In this document: piece after piece, positions 37,860 to 47,600 of the stretch | How positions within the stretch are numbered: position 1 is the first letter of the stretch | Layout of the letters: every line of letters starts with the position of its first letter | Assembly (NCBI RefSeq): GCF_002954685.1 | Contig: NZ_MSCN01000001.1 | Coordinates: forward strand, 3,635,952 to 3,699,951 | Direction: 5' to 3' | DNA length: 64,000 nucleotides | DNA from: Polaribacter porphyrae | GTDB lineage: Bacteria > Bacteroidota > Bacteroidia > Flavobacteriales > Flavobacteriaceae | Program-made: the position numbers and the translations under genes | Notes under the pieces: generated by a model | Told to the model about the DNA's origin: nothing | Databases searched by the model: none | Seen by the model: the letters and a program-made list of their open reading frames with translations, nothing else

Positions 37860-39512
37860 ATGTCTAAAAATTACGTTCAAATAGATCCAAAAGACAATAT
37901 TATTGTTGCCATAACTCCTTTAGAAAAAGGTTTAAAAACGTTGGTTGCAGGTAAAGAAGTTGTTTTAAAAGAGAATATCAAACAAAAACATAAATTTTCA
38001 TTAAATAATTTTAATATCGGTGATGAAATTTTTATGTACGGGGTTTTAATTGGTAAAGCTACTGAAACCATTTTAGAAGGTTGTGCAATTACGATTCATA
38101 ATGTAGTTCACGCTTCAGCTACATTTAATGATGCTAAAGAAAAGTTTACGTGGACAGCACCAGATGCATCTAATTTTAAGAATAGAACTTTTAATGGATA
38201 TCATAGAGCTGATGGAAAAGTTGGCACTGCAAATCATTGGTTAGTAATTCCATTAACATTCTGTGAAAACAGAAATTTAGATGTTTTAGAAGGTGCTTTA
38301 TCAGAAAAATTAGGCTACGAAACAAAAAAAGATTTTGCTGTTGATACTGATGCATTAATCAAAAAATACAAAGCAGGAGCAACATCAGAAGAAATTCTAA
38401 ATACGCCAATTATCACTACAAAAGAGGAAATCTCAAAGAATAGACTATTTCCAAATGTAGATGGAATCAAATTTCTAAAACACGATGGAGGTTGTGGAGG
38501 AATCAGACAAGATTCAGAAGTTTTAGTAAAATTATTAGCAGGTTATATTACAAACCCTAATGTTGCTGGAGCCACAATTTTTAGTTTAGGTTGCCAAAAT
38601 GCACAGATAGAAATGTTGCAAAAAGCAATTGAAGATATTGACCCAAATTGTGCAAAAACAGTTCACTATTTAGAACAACAAAAAAGTGCAAGCGAAAGAC
38701 ATTTAATAGAAGAAGCTGTAAAACACACTTTTATTGGTTTAACAGAAGCAAATAAAATTTCAAGAAAACCAGCACCTTTAAGTAAACTGACTTTAGGTTT
38801 AGAATGTGGAGGTTCAGATGGTTTTTCAGGAATTTCTGCAAATCCAGCTTTGGGTTTTGCTTCAGATTTGTTGGTGGCTTTAGGAGGAAGTCCTGTTTTG
38901 TCTGAATTTCCAGAATTAAATGGCGTGGAACAAGAACTCATTAACAGATGTGAAACTGCAGAAGATTCAAAAAAATTCTACGATTTAATGCGAGCTTATT
39001 CTGCATCAGCAGTGGCAGTTGGTTCTGGGTTTGAGAATAATCCTTCACCAGGAAATATCAAAGATGGTTTAATTACAGATGCTATGAAATCTGCAGGAGC
39101 AGCTAAAAAAGGGGGAACTTCCCCTGTTGTAAAAGTGTTAGATTATACAGAACAAGTTACAAAACCAGGTTTAAATTTATTGTGTACACCAGGAAATGAT
39201 GTAGAATCTACAACAGGTTTAGTGGGTTCTGGTTGTAATGTGGTGGTTTTTACTACAGGTTTAGGAACACCCACAGGAAATCCAGTTGCACCCGTTTTAA
39301 AAATGTCGAGCAACACTAATTTATACGAACGTATGAATGACATTATAGATATTAATGCAGGAACTGTAATTACTGGCGAAGATACCATTGAAACTATGGG
39401 CGAAAAGATTTTAGACCATATTATTAGAGTGGCAAGTGGAGAAACTCCATCAAAAGCAGTTTTGCACGGAAATAACGATTTTATTCCTTGGAAAAGAGGG
39501 GTGTCATTATAA
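37860..39512 (+). CDS. uxaA: Altronate dehydratase
   Basis: The 550-residue protein has an N-terminal SAF domain (about 1-90) and a C-terminal galactarate/altronate dehydratase domain, with Cys-rich motifs 'HDGGCGGIRQDS', 'SLGCQNAQ', 'LECGGSDGFSG' and 'GSGCNV' typical of this metal-dependent family. It dehydrates D-altronate to 2-keto-3-deoxy-D-gluconate. It sits between LgoD- and UxaB-like genes, 9 bp after the former. Galactarate dehydratase is the alternative, but the UxaB neighbour favours altronate. Confidence 0.88.
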   Translation: MSKNYVQIDPKDNIIVAITPLEKGLKTLVAGKEVVLKENIKQKHKFSLNNFNIGDEIFMYGVLIGKATETILEGCAITIHNVVHASATFNDAKEKFTWTAPDASNFKNRTFNGYHRADGKVGTANHWLVIPLTFCENRNLDVLEGALSEKLGYETKKDFAVDTDALIKKYKAGATSEEILNTPIITTKEEISKNRLFPNVDGIKFLKHDGGCGGIRQDSEVLVKLLAGYITNPNVAGATIFSLGCQNAQIEMLQKAIEDIDPNCAKTVHYLEQQKSASERHLIEEAVKHTFIGLTEANKISRKPAPLSKLTLGLECGGSDGFSGISANPALGFASDLLVALGGSPVLSEFPELNGVEQELINRCETAEDSKKFYDLMRAYSASAVAVGSGFENNPSPGNIKDGLITDAMKSAGAAKKGGTSPVVKVLDYTEQVTKPGLNLLCTPGNDVESTTGLVGSGCNVVVFTTGLGTPTGNPVAPVLKMSSNTNLYERMNDIIDINAGTVITGEDTIETMGEKILDHIIRVASGETPSKAVLHGNNDFIPWKRGVSL

Positions 39513-39524
39513 TCAAAAACTTAA

Positions 39525-39607
39525 CCTGCAAGGTTTCAAAAACCTTGTAGGTTTAGAAAATTCAACTAACAAAATCATACCTACAAGGTTAAGAAAAACC
39601 TTGCAGG
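39525..39607. repeat. CCTGCAAGG palindromes between uxaA and uxaB
   Basis: Two hairpins fill this 110-bp spacer: CCTGCAAGGTTT (39525-39536) with AAACCTTGTAGG (39539-39550), and CCTACAAGGTT (39580-39590) with AACCTTGCAGG (39597-39607). They belong to the same family as those near 12219 and 17869. Confidence 0.7.
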
Positions 39608-39622
39608 AAGAAAAAAGAAAAA

Positions 39623-41059
39623 ATGCAAGAATTAAACAGAATAACAGTCAAAGCAAATACATACACAGAACGAATTATACAATTTGGAGAAGGTAATTTT
39701 TTAAGGGCTTTTGCGAATTGGATGATTCACGAGATGAATAAAAAAGCCAATTTTGATGCTGGTGTTGTAGCAATTCAGCCTATAAATCAAGGGTTGATTA
39801 AAATGTTGAATGACCAAGATGGATTGTACACTTTGTATTTAAATGGGATTAAAAACGGAGAAGCAATCAGCGAACATCAAGTGATTGATTGTATTCAAAG
39901 AGGGATAAATCCTTATGAAAATTTTGCAGATTATTTAGCCAATGCAAATAATCCTGATGTACGCTTTGTGATTTCAAACACTACAGAAGCTGGGATTTGT
40001 TATAATGAAAATGACAAATTAGAAGATGCTCCACAAAGTAGTTTTCCTGGAAAATTAACGGCATTATTATACAAGCGGTTTCAAATTTTTGGAGGTGCTT
40101 CAGACAAAGGGTTGATTGTAATTCCTTGTGAGTTAATTGATAGAAATGGAGATAATTTAAAGAAAATAATTTTGCAATATGCAGATGATTGGAATTTAGG
40201 TTCAGGATTTGTTCAATGGATAAATGAAGACAATATTTTCTGTAATACATTGGTAGATAGAATTGTACCTGGTTATCCAAGAGATAAAATGGATGCAATT
40301 ACCAAAGAATTGGGTTACAAAGATAATTTGGTGGTTGAAGGAGAACAATTTCACTTGTGGGTAATTGAAGGTCCAGCATCAGTAAAAGAAGAATTTCCAT
40401 CAGAAATTTGTGGTTTAAATGTTGTTTTTACGGATAATATGGAACCTTACAGAACCAGAAAAGTTAGAATTTTAAATGGAGCACATACAACTTTAGTACC
40501 TGTAGGATATTTATATGGAATTGATAGAGTTCGCGAATCTTTAGAAGATGAGGTTGTTGGTAAGTTTTTAAAAGACGCCTTATTCAACAATATTTGTCCA
40601 ACTTTAGATTTACCAGAAGAAGAATTAAATCAATTTTCTGCGGATGTTTTAGACCGATTTAGAAATCCGTATTTAGAACACGAATTGATGAGTATTTCAT
40701 TGAATTCTGTTTCAAAATACAAAACAAGAGTATTGCCTTCTGTATTAGAATTTATCAAAAGAAAAAAAGCTTTGCCAAACAACTTGTTATTCTCATTAGC
40801 TGCATTAATTACTTTTTATAAAGGAGACAGAAATGGTACTGAAATCAATTTAAAAGATGATACAAAGGTGTTAGATTTCTTTAATAAGGTTTGGAAAAAT
40901 AATGATGTAAATGAAGTCGCTAAAAAAACGTTATCAAATACTGATTTCTGGGGTACAGATTTAACAAAAATTGATGGTTTTGAAACAGCAATCATTATTT
41001 ATTTAGAAGAAATTCAGAATAAAGGAATGCAAACAGCTTTAAACGAATTTGTAAATTAA
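39623..41059 (+). CDS. uxaB: Tagaturonate reductase (altronate oxidoreductase)
   Basis: The 478-residue protein belongs to the mannitol/polyol dehydrogenase family of UxaB: N-terminal Rossmann region with 'IIQFGEGNFLRAF', central 'VDRIVPGYPRD', and the helical C-terminal domain with 'NGAHTTLVPVGYL', including the Lys/Asn/His catalytic region. It reduces D-tagaturonate to D-altronate. It lacks any uronate isomerase (UxaC) partner here, which argues that tagaturonate comes from L-galactonate and not from galacturonate. Confidence 0.9.
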   Translation: MQELNRITVKANTYTERIIQFGEGNFLRAFANWMIHEMNKKANFDAGVVAIQPINQGLIKMLNDQDGLYTLYLNGIKNGEAISEHQVIDCIQRGINPYENFADYLANANNPDVRFVISNTTEAGICYNENDKLEDAPQSSFPGKLTALLYKRFQIFGGASDKGLIVIPCELIDRNGDNLKKIILQYADDWNLGSGFVQWINEDNIFCNTLVDRIVPGYPRDKMDAITKELGYKDNLVVEGEQFHLWVIEGPASVKEEFPSEICGLNVVFTDNMEPYRTRKVRILNGAHTTLVPVGYLYGIDRVRESLEDEVVGKFLKDALFNNICPTLDLPEEELNQFSADVLDRFRNPYLEHELMSISLNSVSKYKTRVLPSVLEFIKRKKALPNNLLFSLAALITFYKGDRNGTEINLKDDTKVLDFFNKVWKNNDVNEVAKKTLSNTDFWGTDLTKIDGFETAIIIYLEEIQNKGMQTALNEFVN

Positions 41060-41068
41060 TATTAAAAA

Positions 41069-41896
41069 ATGATTATAGATTCCCATCAACATTTTTGGAA
41101 ATATGAAGCTGTAAAACACAGTTGGATTGATGAGGATATGAAAGTCATCAGAAGAGATTTTTTGCCAGAAGATTTAGCAAAAGTATATCAACAAAATAAC
41201 ATTGATGGTTGTGTTGCAGTGCAAGCAGATCAAACTTTAGAAGAAACCGATTTTTTGTTGGATTTAGCGTCAAAAAACAACTTCATAAAAGGAATTGTGG
41301 GTTGGGTAGATTTAAGAGGAAATGATATTGAAACTGTTTTAAAAAAGTATAGCAAGTTTGATAAACTTAAAGGTTTTAGGCACGTTGTTCAAGGAGAAGC
41401 AGATCATAATTTTTTATTACGACCCGATTTTTTAAGAGGAATTTCAGCATTAGAAAAACACAATTTCACCTATGATATTTTGGTGTTTCCTCATCAATTA
41501 TTGGCTGTTTTAGAATTTGTAAAACGATTTCCGAATCAGAAATTTGTGATAGATCATATTGCAAAACCCTATATAAAAGATGGTTTTTTTGAGGGTTGGG
41601 CAGTTCTAATGCAAGAAATAGCCAAACAAGAAAATGTGTTTTGTAAAGTTTCAGGAATAATTACAGAAGCTGATTATAAAACTTGGACAGAAGCACAATT
41701 TCAAAAATATTTAGAAGTCGTTTTTACAGCTTTTGGAACTGATAGAATACTATTTGGTTCAGATTGGCCAGTTTGTTTAGTGGCTGGGAATTATACGCAA
41801 GTAAAAGAATTAGTAACCAATTTTATATCAAAATACAGTAAAAAAGAACAAGCAAATATAATGGGTTTAAATGCTGTAAAGTTTTACAATTTATAA
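41069..41896 (+). CDS. Amidohydrolase-family sugar-acid lactonase
   Basis: The 275-residue protein has 'IIDSHQHFW' at the N-terminus (metal-binding HxH), 'VIDHIAKP', 'CKVSGIITEA' and 'LFGSDWPV' with the metal-linked Asp. This is the pattern of L-fuconolactone/L-rhamnonolactone-type hydrolases in the amidohydrolase superfamily. In this operon it would open L-galactono-lactone, made by the SDR at 41953, to L-galactonate. It is 9 bp after uxaB. Confidence 0.85.
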   Translation: MIIDSHQHFWKYEAVKHSWIDEDMKVIRRDFLPEDLAKVYQQNNIDGCVAVQADQTLEETDFLLDLASKNNFIKGIVGWVDLRGNDIETVLKKYSKFDKLKGFRHVVQGEADHNFLLRPDFLRGISALEKHNFTYDILVFPHQLLAVLEFVKRFPNQKFVIDHIAKPYIKDGFFEGWAVLMQEIAKQENVFCKVSGIITEADYKTWTEAQFQKYLEVVFTAFGTDRILFGSDWPVCLVAGNYTQVKELVTNFISKYSKKEQANIMGLNAVKFYNL

Positions 41897-41903
41897 AGAA
41901 TCA

Positions 41904-41935
41904 AGACCTGTTAGGTTTTTAAAACTGACAGGTCT
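41904..41935. repeat. Intergenic palindrome
   Basis: Arms AGACCTGTTAG (41904-41914) and CTGACAGGTCT (41925-41935) pair with one mismatch. It lies between the lactonase and SDR genes and is a different sequence from the CCTGCAAGG units. Confidence 0.55.
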
Positions 41936-41952
41936 AAAAAAATATACACAAT

Positions 41953-42744
41953 ATGGATTTAGGATTAAAAGGAAAAGTAGTTCTAATAACAGGAGCTGCA
42001 GGTTTAAAAGGAAGTATTGGCGAAACCATTTTACAACATTTAGCTACAGAAGGTGCAATACCTGCAGTTATCGATAGAAATGATAGAGGTTTTGGTTATG
42101 TAGAAGAATTACAAGCCAAAGGTATTGATGCTATTTTTTGCAAAACTGATGTAACAGATCCAGTTCAAATAGAAGCTTCAGTAAAAAAAATCACTGATAA
42201 ATATGGCAGAATAGATGCAGTGATCAATAATGTTGGTGTAAATGATGGAGTGGGTTTAGACGCTTCTTATGAAGACTTTATGTGGTCTTTAAAACTAAAT
42301 ATGGTCAGCTATTTTTTAGTGGTAAAACACGCTTTGCCATTCTTAAAAAAATCGAAAGGAAATATTTTAAATATAGGTTCTAAAGTAGGTTTAACAGGTC
42401 AAGGAGGTACTTCTGGTTATGCAGCTTCCAAAGGTGGCGTTTTAGGTTTAACAAGAGAATGGGCTGTAGATTTAATTTCTTTCGGAATTCGTTCTAACGC
42501 AATTATTATTGCAGAAAGTTGGACACCAGCTTACGATGCTTGGATTAAAACATTAGAAAATGGCGCAGAAAAATTAGAGGCTATTGTTAAGAAAATTCCT
42601 TTGGAAAATAGAATGACAACGCCTGCAGAAATTGCAGATCAATGTTTGTTTACCATTTCAGAAAAATCATCACATACAACTGGTCAATTTATTGCTGTTG
42701 ATGGTGGTTATGTAAATTTAGACAGGTCTTTACTAACTGAATAA
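41953..42744 (+). CDS. SDR sugar dehydrogenase, L-fucose/L-galactose 1-dehydrogenase type
   Basis: The 263-residue classical SDR has a modified coenzyme loop (TGAAGLKGSIG), 'NNVG' and catalytic 'YAASK'. The late segment 'AESWTPAYDAWI' resembles L-fucose dehydrogenases, which oxidise the anomeric carbon of L-fucose or L-galactose to the lactone. With the lactonase, LgoD, UxaB and UxaA it would feed L-galactose into the KDG pool. I infer L-galactose as substrate from those partners. Confidence 0.8.
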   Translation: MDLGLKGKVVLITGAAGLKGSIGETILQHLATEGAIPAVIDRNDRGFGYVEELQAKGIDAIFCKTDVTDPVQIEASVKKITDKYGRIDAVINNVGVNDGVGLDASYEDFMWSLKLNMVSYFLVVKHALPFLKKSKGNILNIGSKVGLTGQGGTSGYAASKGGVLGLTREWAVDLISFGIRSNAIIIAESWTPAYDAWIKTLENGAEKLEAIVKKIPLENRMTTPAEIADQCLFTISEKSSHTTGQFIAVDGGYVNLDRSLLTE

Positions 42745-42775
42745 TCAACTTCAATTAATCAAATAAAACCATAAA

Positions 42776-44113
42776 ATGAGCAGTTCAAAAAAAATACCAG
42801 TAGTAAAAAAAGAATTATTATTTCCTTTTATCATCATTACGTCTTTATTTGCTTTATGGGGAATTGCCAATGATTTGACAAATCCAATGGTTTCTGCATT
42901 TAAAAAAGTGATGCCAGAATTATCGAATATGCAAGCCTCTTTAGTACAGTTTGCTTTTTACTTCGGATATTTTTTTATGGCTTTACCAGCTGCTTTATTT
43001 ATCAGGAAATATAGTTACAAATCAGGCATAATTTTAGGATTGTCTTTATATGCAATTGGTGCATTTTTGTTTTATCCTGCTGCAACAAATGAAGAATTTA
43101 ATTATTTTCTAATTTCACTTTGGATTATTACTTGTGGTTTGGCTTTTTTAGAAACCACTTCAAATCCGTTAATTTTATCTTTGGGTGATAAACAAACTGC
43201 TACTCAAAGACTAAATTTAGCACAAGCATTTAATCCTATTGGTTCTTTAATTGGGATGATTGTTGCACAACAATTTGTGATTTCTGCCTTACGTTCTGAT
43301 GATAAAGATGCTTCTGGAGCATTAATTTACGATACGTTATCAGAAACTGCAAAAAGTGCGGTTAGAGAGAATGATTTAGACGTTATTAGTGTGCCTTATA
43401 TCATTTTAGGATTGGTTGTTTTGGCAATTATGGTGATTATTATTTTTACAAAAATTCCTAAAACAGCAGATGAAGATAAAATATCTTTATCAGAATCTTT
43501 CAATAAATTATTTGCTAATAAAAATTATGTTCACGGAGTTGTAGCACAAGCTTTTTATGTAGGAGCTCAAATTATGTGTTGGACCTATATTTTTCAATAT
43601 GTAGATAATATCAATGAAAATTTACCAGCAAACGAACAATTAACAGCAACTTGGTTTAATGTGGCAGCAATGATTATTTTTTTAACAGGAAGATGGATTG
43701 GAACTGGGTTAATGAAAACGATAAATCCATCAAAGATATTGATGTTATTTGGAATTGGTGGTGTTGTATTTTGTGCTGGCGCAATTTTAATACAAGGACC
43801 TTTGGGTTTATATTCTTTAGTTGCTGTGTCTTTATTCATGTCAATTATGTTTCCAACCATTTACGGAATTGCGCTTAAAAATATGGGAGATGAAGCAAAA
43901 ATAGGTTCAGCAGGTTTAGTAATGGCAATTGTTGGTGGTGCCTTAATGCCAGTTTTACAAGGTAGTATTTTAGATTGGGGAGGTTCAGGTTTTGCAGACG
44001 AACAAATTTTAGGATTTATTCCTGAAGTGAATTTTTCATTTATTTTACCACTAATCTGTTTGGCAGTTGTTGCGCATTATGGATATAGTACTTTTAAAAA
44101 ATCTAAAGCTTAA
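42776..44113 (+). CDS. fucP: FucP-like sugar:proton symporter
   Basis: The 445-residue protein has 12 predicted membrane segments and FucP-family features: 'LFALWGIANDLTNPMV' in TM1, 'QASLVQFAFYFGYF' in TM2 and 'GLAFLETTSNPLILSLG'. FucP carries L-fucose and also L-galactose in E. coli. Following the L-galactose enzymes, it probably imports L-galactose freed outside the cytoplasm by GH29. The central loop between TM6 and TM7 is enlarged (about 165-205). Confidence 0.9.
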   Translation: MSSSKKIPVVKKELLFPFIIITSLFALWGIANDLTNPMVSAFKKVMPELSNMQASLVQFAFYFGYFFMALPAALFIRKYSYKSGIILGLSLYAIGAFLFYPAATNEEFNYFLISLWIITCGLAFLETTSNPLILSLGDKQTATQRLNLAQAFNPIGSLIGMIVAQQFVISALRSDDKDASGALIYDTLSETAKSAVRENDLDVISVPYIILGLVVLAIMVIIIFTKIPKTADEDKISLSESFNKLFANKNYVHGVVAQAFYVGAQIMCWTYIFQYVDNINENLPANEQLTATWFNVAAMIIFLTGRWIGTGLMKTINPSKILMLFGIGGVVFCAGAILIQGPLGLYSLVAVSLFMSIMFPTIYGIALKNMGDEAKIGSAGLVMAIVGGALMPVLQGSILDWGGSGFADEQILGFIPEVNFSFILPLICLAVVAHYGYSTFKKSKA

Positions 44114-44222
44114 AAATTTTTCTCAAACTGAAAGTATGATTGTAAAATTTTAAAAATATACACGAAACACTTTCAGTAAATCTGTGAAATCTGTGTAAAA
44201 ACATTTTAAAAATCTAATCAAT

Positions 44223-44564
44223 ATGAAAACTAAAAGATTTTGTTATGCTTGCGATTTAAAAAGCGATGCTAAATTAATTGCAGAATATAAAGCATATCAC
44301 GCAGCTGGAAAAGCTTGGCCAGAAATTACGAAAAGTATTAAAGATGCAGGTATTATTGATATGCAAATCTATTTAACTGGGAATAGAATGTTTATGATTA
44401 TGGAAGTTGATGAAACTTTTAACTCTGTAAAAAAAGCCAAAATGGATGCCAATAATCCTAAAGTACAAGAATGGGAAAATTTAATGTGGAAGTATCAGCA
44501 AGAACTTCCTTGGGCAAAAAATGGTGAAAAATGGATTCTTTTAGAGCAGATTTTTCAGTTGTAA
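44223..44564 (+). CDS. RhaM-type sugar mutarotase
   Basis: The 113-residue protein is a single ferredoxin-like domain of the L-rhamnose mutarotase family ('YHAAGKAWPEI', 'MQIYLTGNRMFMIMEVD', 'WENLMWKYQ'). Such enzymes speed the exchange of sugar anomers before anomer-specific dehydrogenases. As the last gene of the L-galactose operon it likely serves the SDR at 41953. The 109-bp spacer before it holds short repeat-like sequence. Confidence 0.85.
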   Translation: MKTKRFCYACDLKSDAKLIAEYKAYHAAGKAWPEITKSIKDAGIIDMQIYLTGNRMFMIMEVDETFNSVKKAKMDANNPKVQEWENLMWKYQQELPWAKNGEKWILLEQIFQL

Positions 44565-44622
44565 TAAGAATTTAAACGCAAAGGCGCAAAGTTGGCAGAG
44601 TTTTGTTGGTAAATAGGTTTCC

Positions 44623-44661
44623 AAGATTTTTTGTGCTGAATTGGTTTGAGGAAAAAATCTT
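44623..44661. terminator. Weak AT-only inverted repeat between convergent genes
   Basis: AAGATTTTTT (44623-44632) pairs with AAAAAATCTT (44652-44661). The stem is AT-rich and weak. It is the only terminator candidate between the convergent mutarotase and regulator genes. Confidence 0.3.
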
Positions 44662-44678
44662 TGAGGTATGTTTAAAAC

Positions 44679-47600
44679 TTATTCTGATTTGTTATTTTTA
44701 GATTTTCTTACATAATCACTTGGTTTTAAACCAAATTGTTTTTTAAAGCATTTTGCAAAGTAAGATGCAGTGTTAAAACCTGTCATATACATAATTTCTT
44801 TTACAGATAAATCACTAGATTCAAAAAGTTGAACTGCTCTTTTTAGTCGAATGTTTCTTATAAATTCACTAGAGGAAAGCCCAGTAATTTCTTTAAATTT
44901 TAAATAGAGATTACTTCTACTATGTCCCATTTCTTTGACTAACATTTCTACACTAAAATCAGTATTCATCATATGTTTTTCTACAATTTCTATGGCTTGT
45001 TGTAAAAACTTTTCATCAGAAGAGGTTACTGTTACTTCTTTGGGTTGGAGTGTTATTTCCTGATTAAAACGAATACGCATTTGTTCTCTTTTTTGTAAAA
45101 TATTTTTCAATTTTAAATGCAATAATTCTACATCAAAAGGTTTTCTAATATAATCATCTGCTCCATGTTGTAAACCTTCTAATTCGCTTTCTTGAGATAG
45201 TTTTGCTGTAAGAATTAGTACTGGAATATGGCTGGTTGTTTTCGTAGTTTTCAATTTTTCGCACAGTTGTAAACCATCCATAATTGGCATCATTAAATCA
45301 GTAACAATAATATTTGGAATTATTTTTTTTGCTATTTCTAATCCTTCTTGTCCATTTTCGGCTTCATAGATTTTGTAATCATCACATAAAACTTGCTTTA
45401 TAAAAGTTCTTATATCTTCATTATCATCAATAATTAATAAAACTGGTGATTCTGACCTTTCTTTGGTGATTTTTTCATCAGTAGTTTCATCATCTAAATC
45501 AATAGCAAAAGATTCATTTTCTGATGTTCGTCTTATAAAATCTGTATCTGTACTTTCTTTACAACTAATTTCAGGAATGTTTAAATAGGCTTGTTTATTT
45601 GCTGGAATTTTAACAATGAAGCTAGTTCCTTCTCCAGTTTCACTAATAACTTCAATAGTACCTTGATGCAGTTCTATAAGGCTTTTAGTAAAAGATAAAC
45701 CTATACCAACTCCTTCAGAATTATTTTTTGCGGCATCTTTTTTTGTGTAAAAACGTTCAAAAATAGTTTCTATTTTATTATTGGGTATGCCAACTCCAGA
45801 ATCTTTTACCTCTATAACAACACTATCTTTTTTTAACAACCCATTGTTACTTTTTCCTTTAAATACATTGATGTCTATTGTGCCGTTTTTAGGAGTAAAT
45901 TTAAAAGCATTGGATAGTAAATTATTGATAATTTTTTCTAAAGCATCGTGATCGAACCAAGTAATAAATTCATCTTTAGTAGTGTTTACAGATAATTTAA
46001 TATGTTGTTTGAGAGATAAAAACTGAAAGGGTTCTGCTACTTCTTTAATAAAAGCAGTAATATTGCTATGACGCATTACTAATCTCATTTTGCCTTGATT
46101 TATCTTTCTAAAATCTAGCAATTGATTAACTAAACGCATTAAATAATTTGCATTTTTATTCATTAATCCATATTGTTCTTGAGCTACTTCAGGTTTTACT
46201 TTGTTACCTTTTTTTTGTAGATATTCTAAAGGACCTTTTATAAGGGTTAAAGGAGTTCTTAATTCGTGAGAAATATTTGTGAAAAACTCTAATTTTAAAC
46301 GTTGTAACTCTTTTTCTTTTTTCTTTTCTAAATCAGCTAATTCTTGCTCCAATTTTTTCTTTGCTCTAGACATTGTGTTGGTCCAAAAGCAGGCAATAAT
46401 TGCAATTCCTAAAATTACATATAATATATAAGCTCCAGTTGTTTTCCATATTGGAGGTACAATTGTAATATTAATGGTAGTTGCAGTATCTTCCCAAATA
46501 CCATCGTTGTTAGATGCTTTTACTTTTAAAGTATAGTCACCAAATTCTAAATTTGTATAGGTGGCAAATCGTTTACCAGCTGTTGTATATACCCAATCTT
46601 TATCAAAGCCTTCTAACTTATAAGCAAATTTGTTTTTGTTTGGGGCAGAATAGTGTAAAGCTGCAAATTCAAATGAAAAGCTGTTTTCAAAATGTTTTAA
46701 TTTTAAATAATCTATTTCATCTATGGATTTTTCTAAAAGTATTCTGTCATTTACTTTCTCTCCTCTTTTAACAGATTTATTTGAAATAAAGAAATCTGTA
46801 ATAACTACTTTAGCTTTATAAGGATTGTCCTTTATGTTTTTTGGATAAAAAGCATTAAATCCATTTACACCCCCAAAAAGCATTTCGCCACTTTGTCTTT
46901 TTAAAACTGCTAATTCTTGAAATTCGTTACTTTGTAAACCATCATTAACATCATAGTTTTTAAAAGTTTCTTTAATAGGATTAAATTTAGATAAACCTTT
47001 ATTTGTAGAAATCCATAAGTTATTATTATCATCTTCTAAAATACCTTTAACCACGTTATTAGATAATCCATCCTTTTCTGTATACGCTTTAAAAGTAATT
47101 TTTGATTCGTCTTCAGGGAACTCAATTTTATTTAAACCACCTCCAAATGTTCCTATCCAAAAGTCACCTTTTTTGCTTTGGTGTATTGCTAAAATGTAAT
47201 TGTGATTAATACTGTTTTTGTTATTAACTTTATGTTTGTAGTTTATAAACTTTGGATTCTTATTTAGTGCTTCTGAAGGAGTTAATTTGCTCAAGCCATT
47301 TCCAGTTCCAAACCAAATATTATGATTTTTATCTTCATAAATATTTCTGATAATATTACTAGGAATACTTTTGTTATTAGAAGGTGTGTGTATAATAATA
47401 TCTTTAGTGTAACCTTTACCGTTTTTGTTTTTTAGCCATCTATTTATTCCTCCACTATAAGTCCCAATCCAAACATTTTCATTATTATCTTCTAATATTG
47501 AAAACACACTATATGTAACTTCATCAATAGGTTTTAAATTACTTTCTTTAATGTTATTAATATTTGATACATTAATTTCATACAAACCTGGAGTATTTTC

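Noticed and set aside
36840..39512. A galacturonate pathway based on uxaA and uxaB.
   Set aside because: No uronate isomerase (UxaC) and no polygalacturonate enzymes are present, and the LgoD-like gene supplies tagaturonate instead.
35218..44564. Reading the last operon as an L-fucose pathway because of GH29, FucP and fucose-type enzymes.
   Set aside because: No fuconate dehydratase or downstream 6-deoxy enzymes are present, while LgoD-, UxaA- and UxaB-like enzymes fit a C6-hydroxylated acid, so L-galactose explains more genes.
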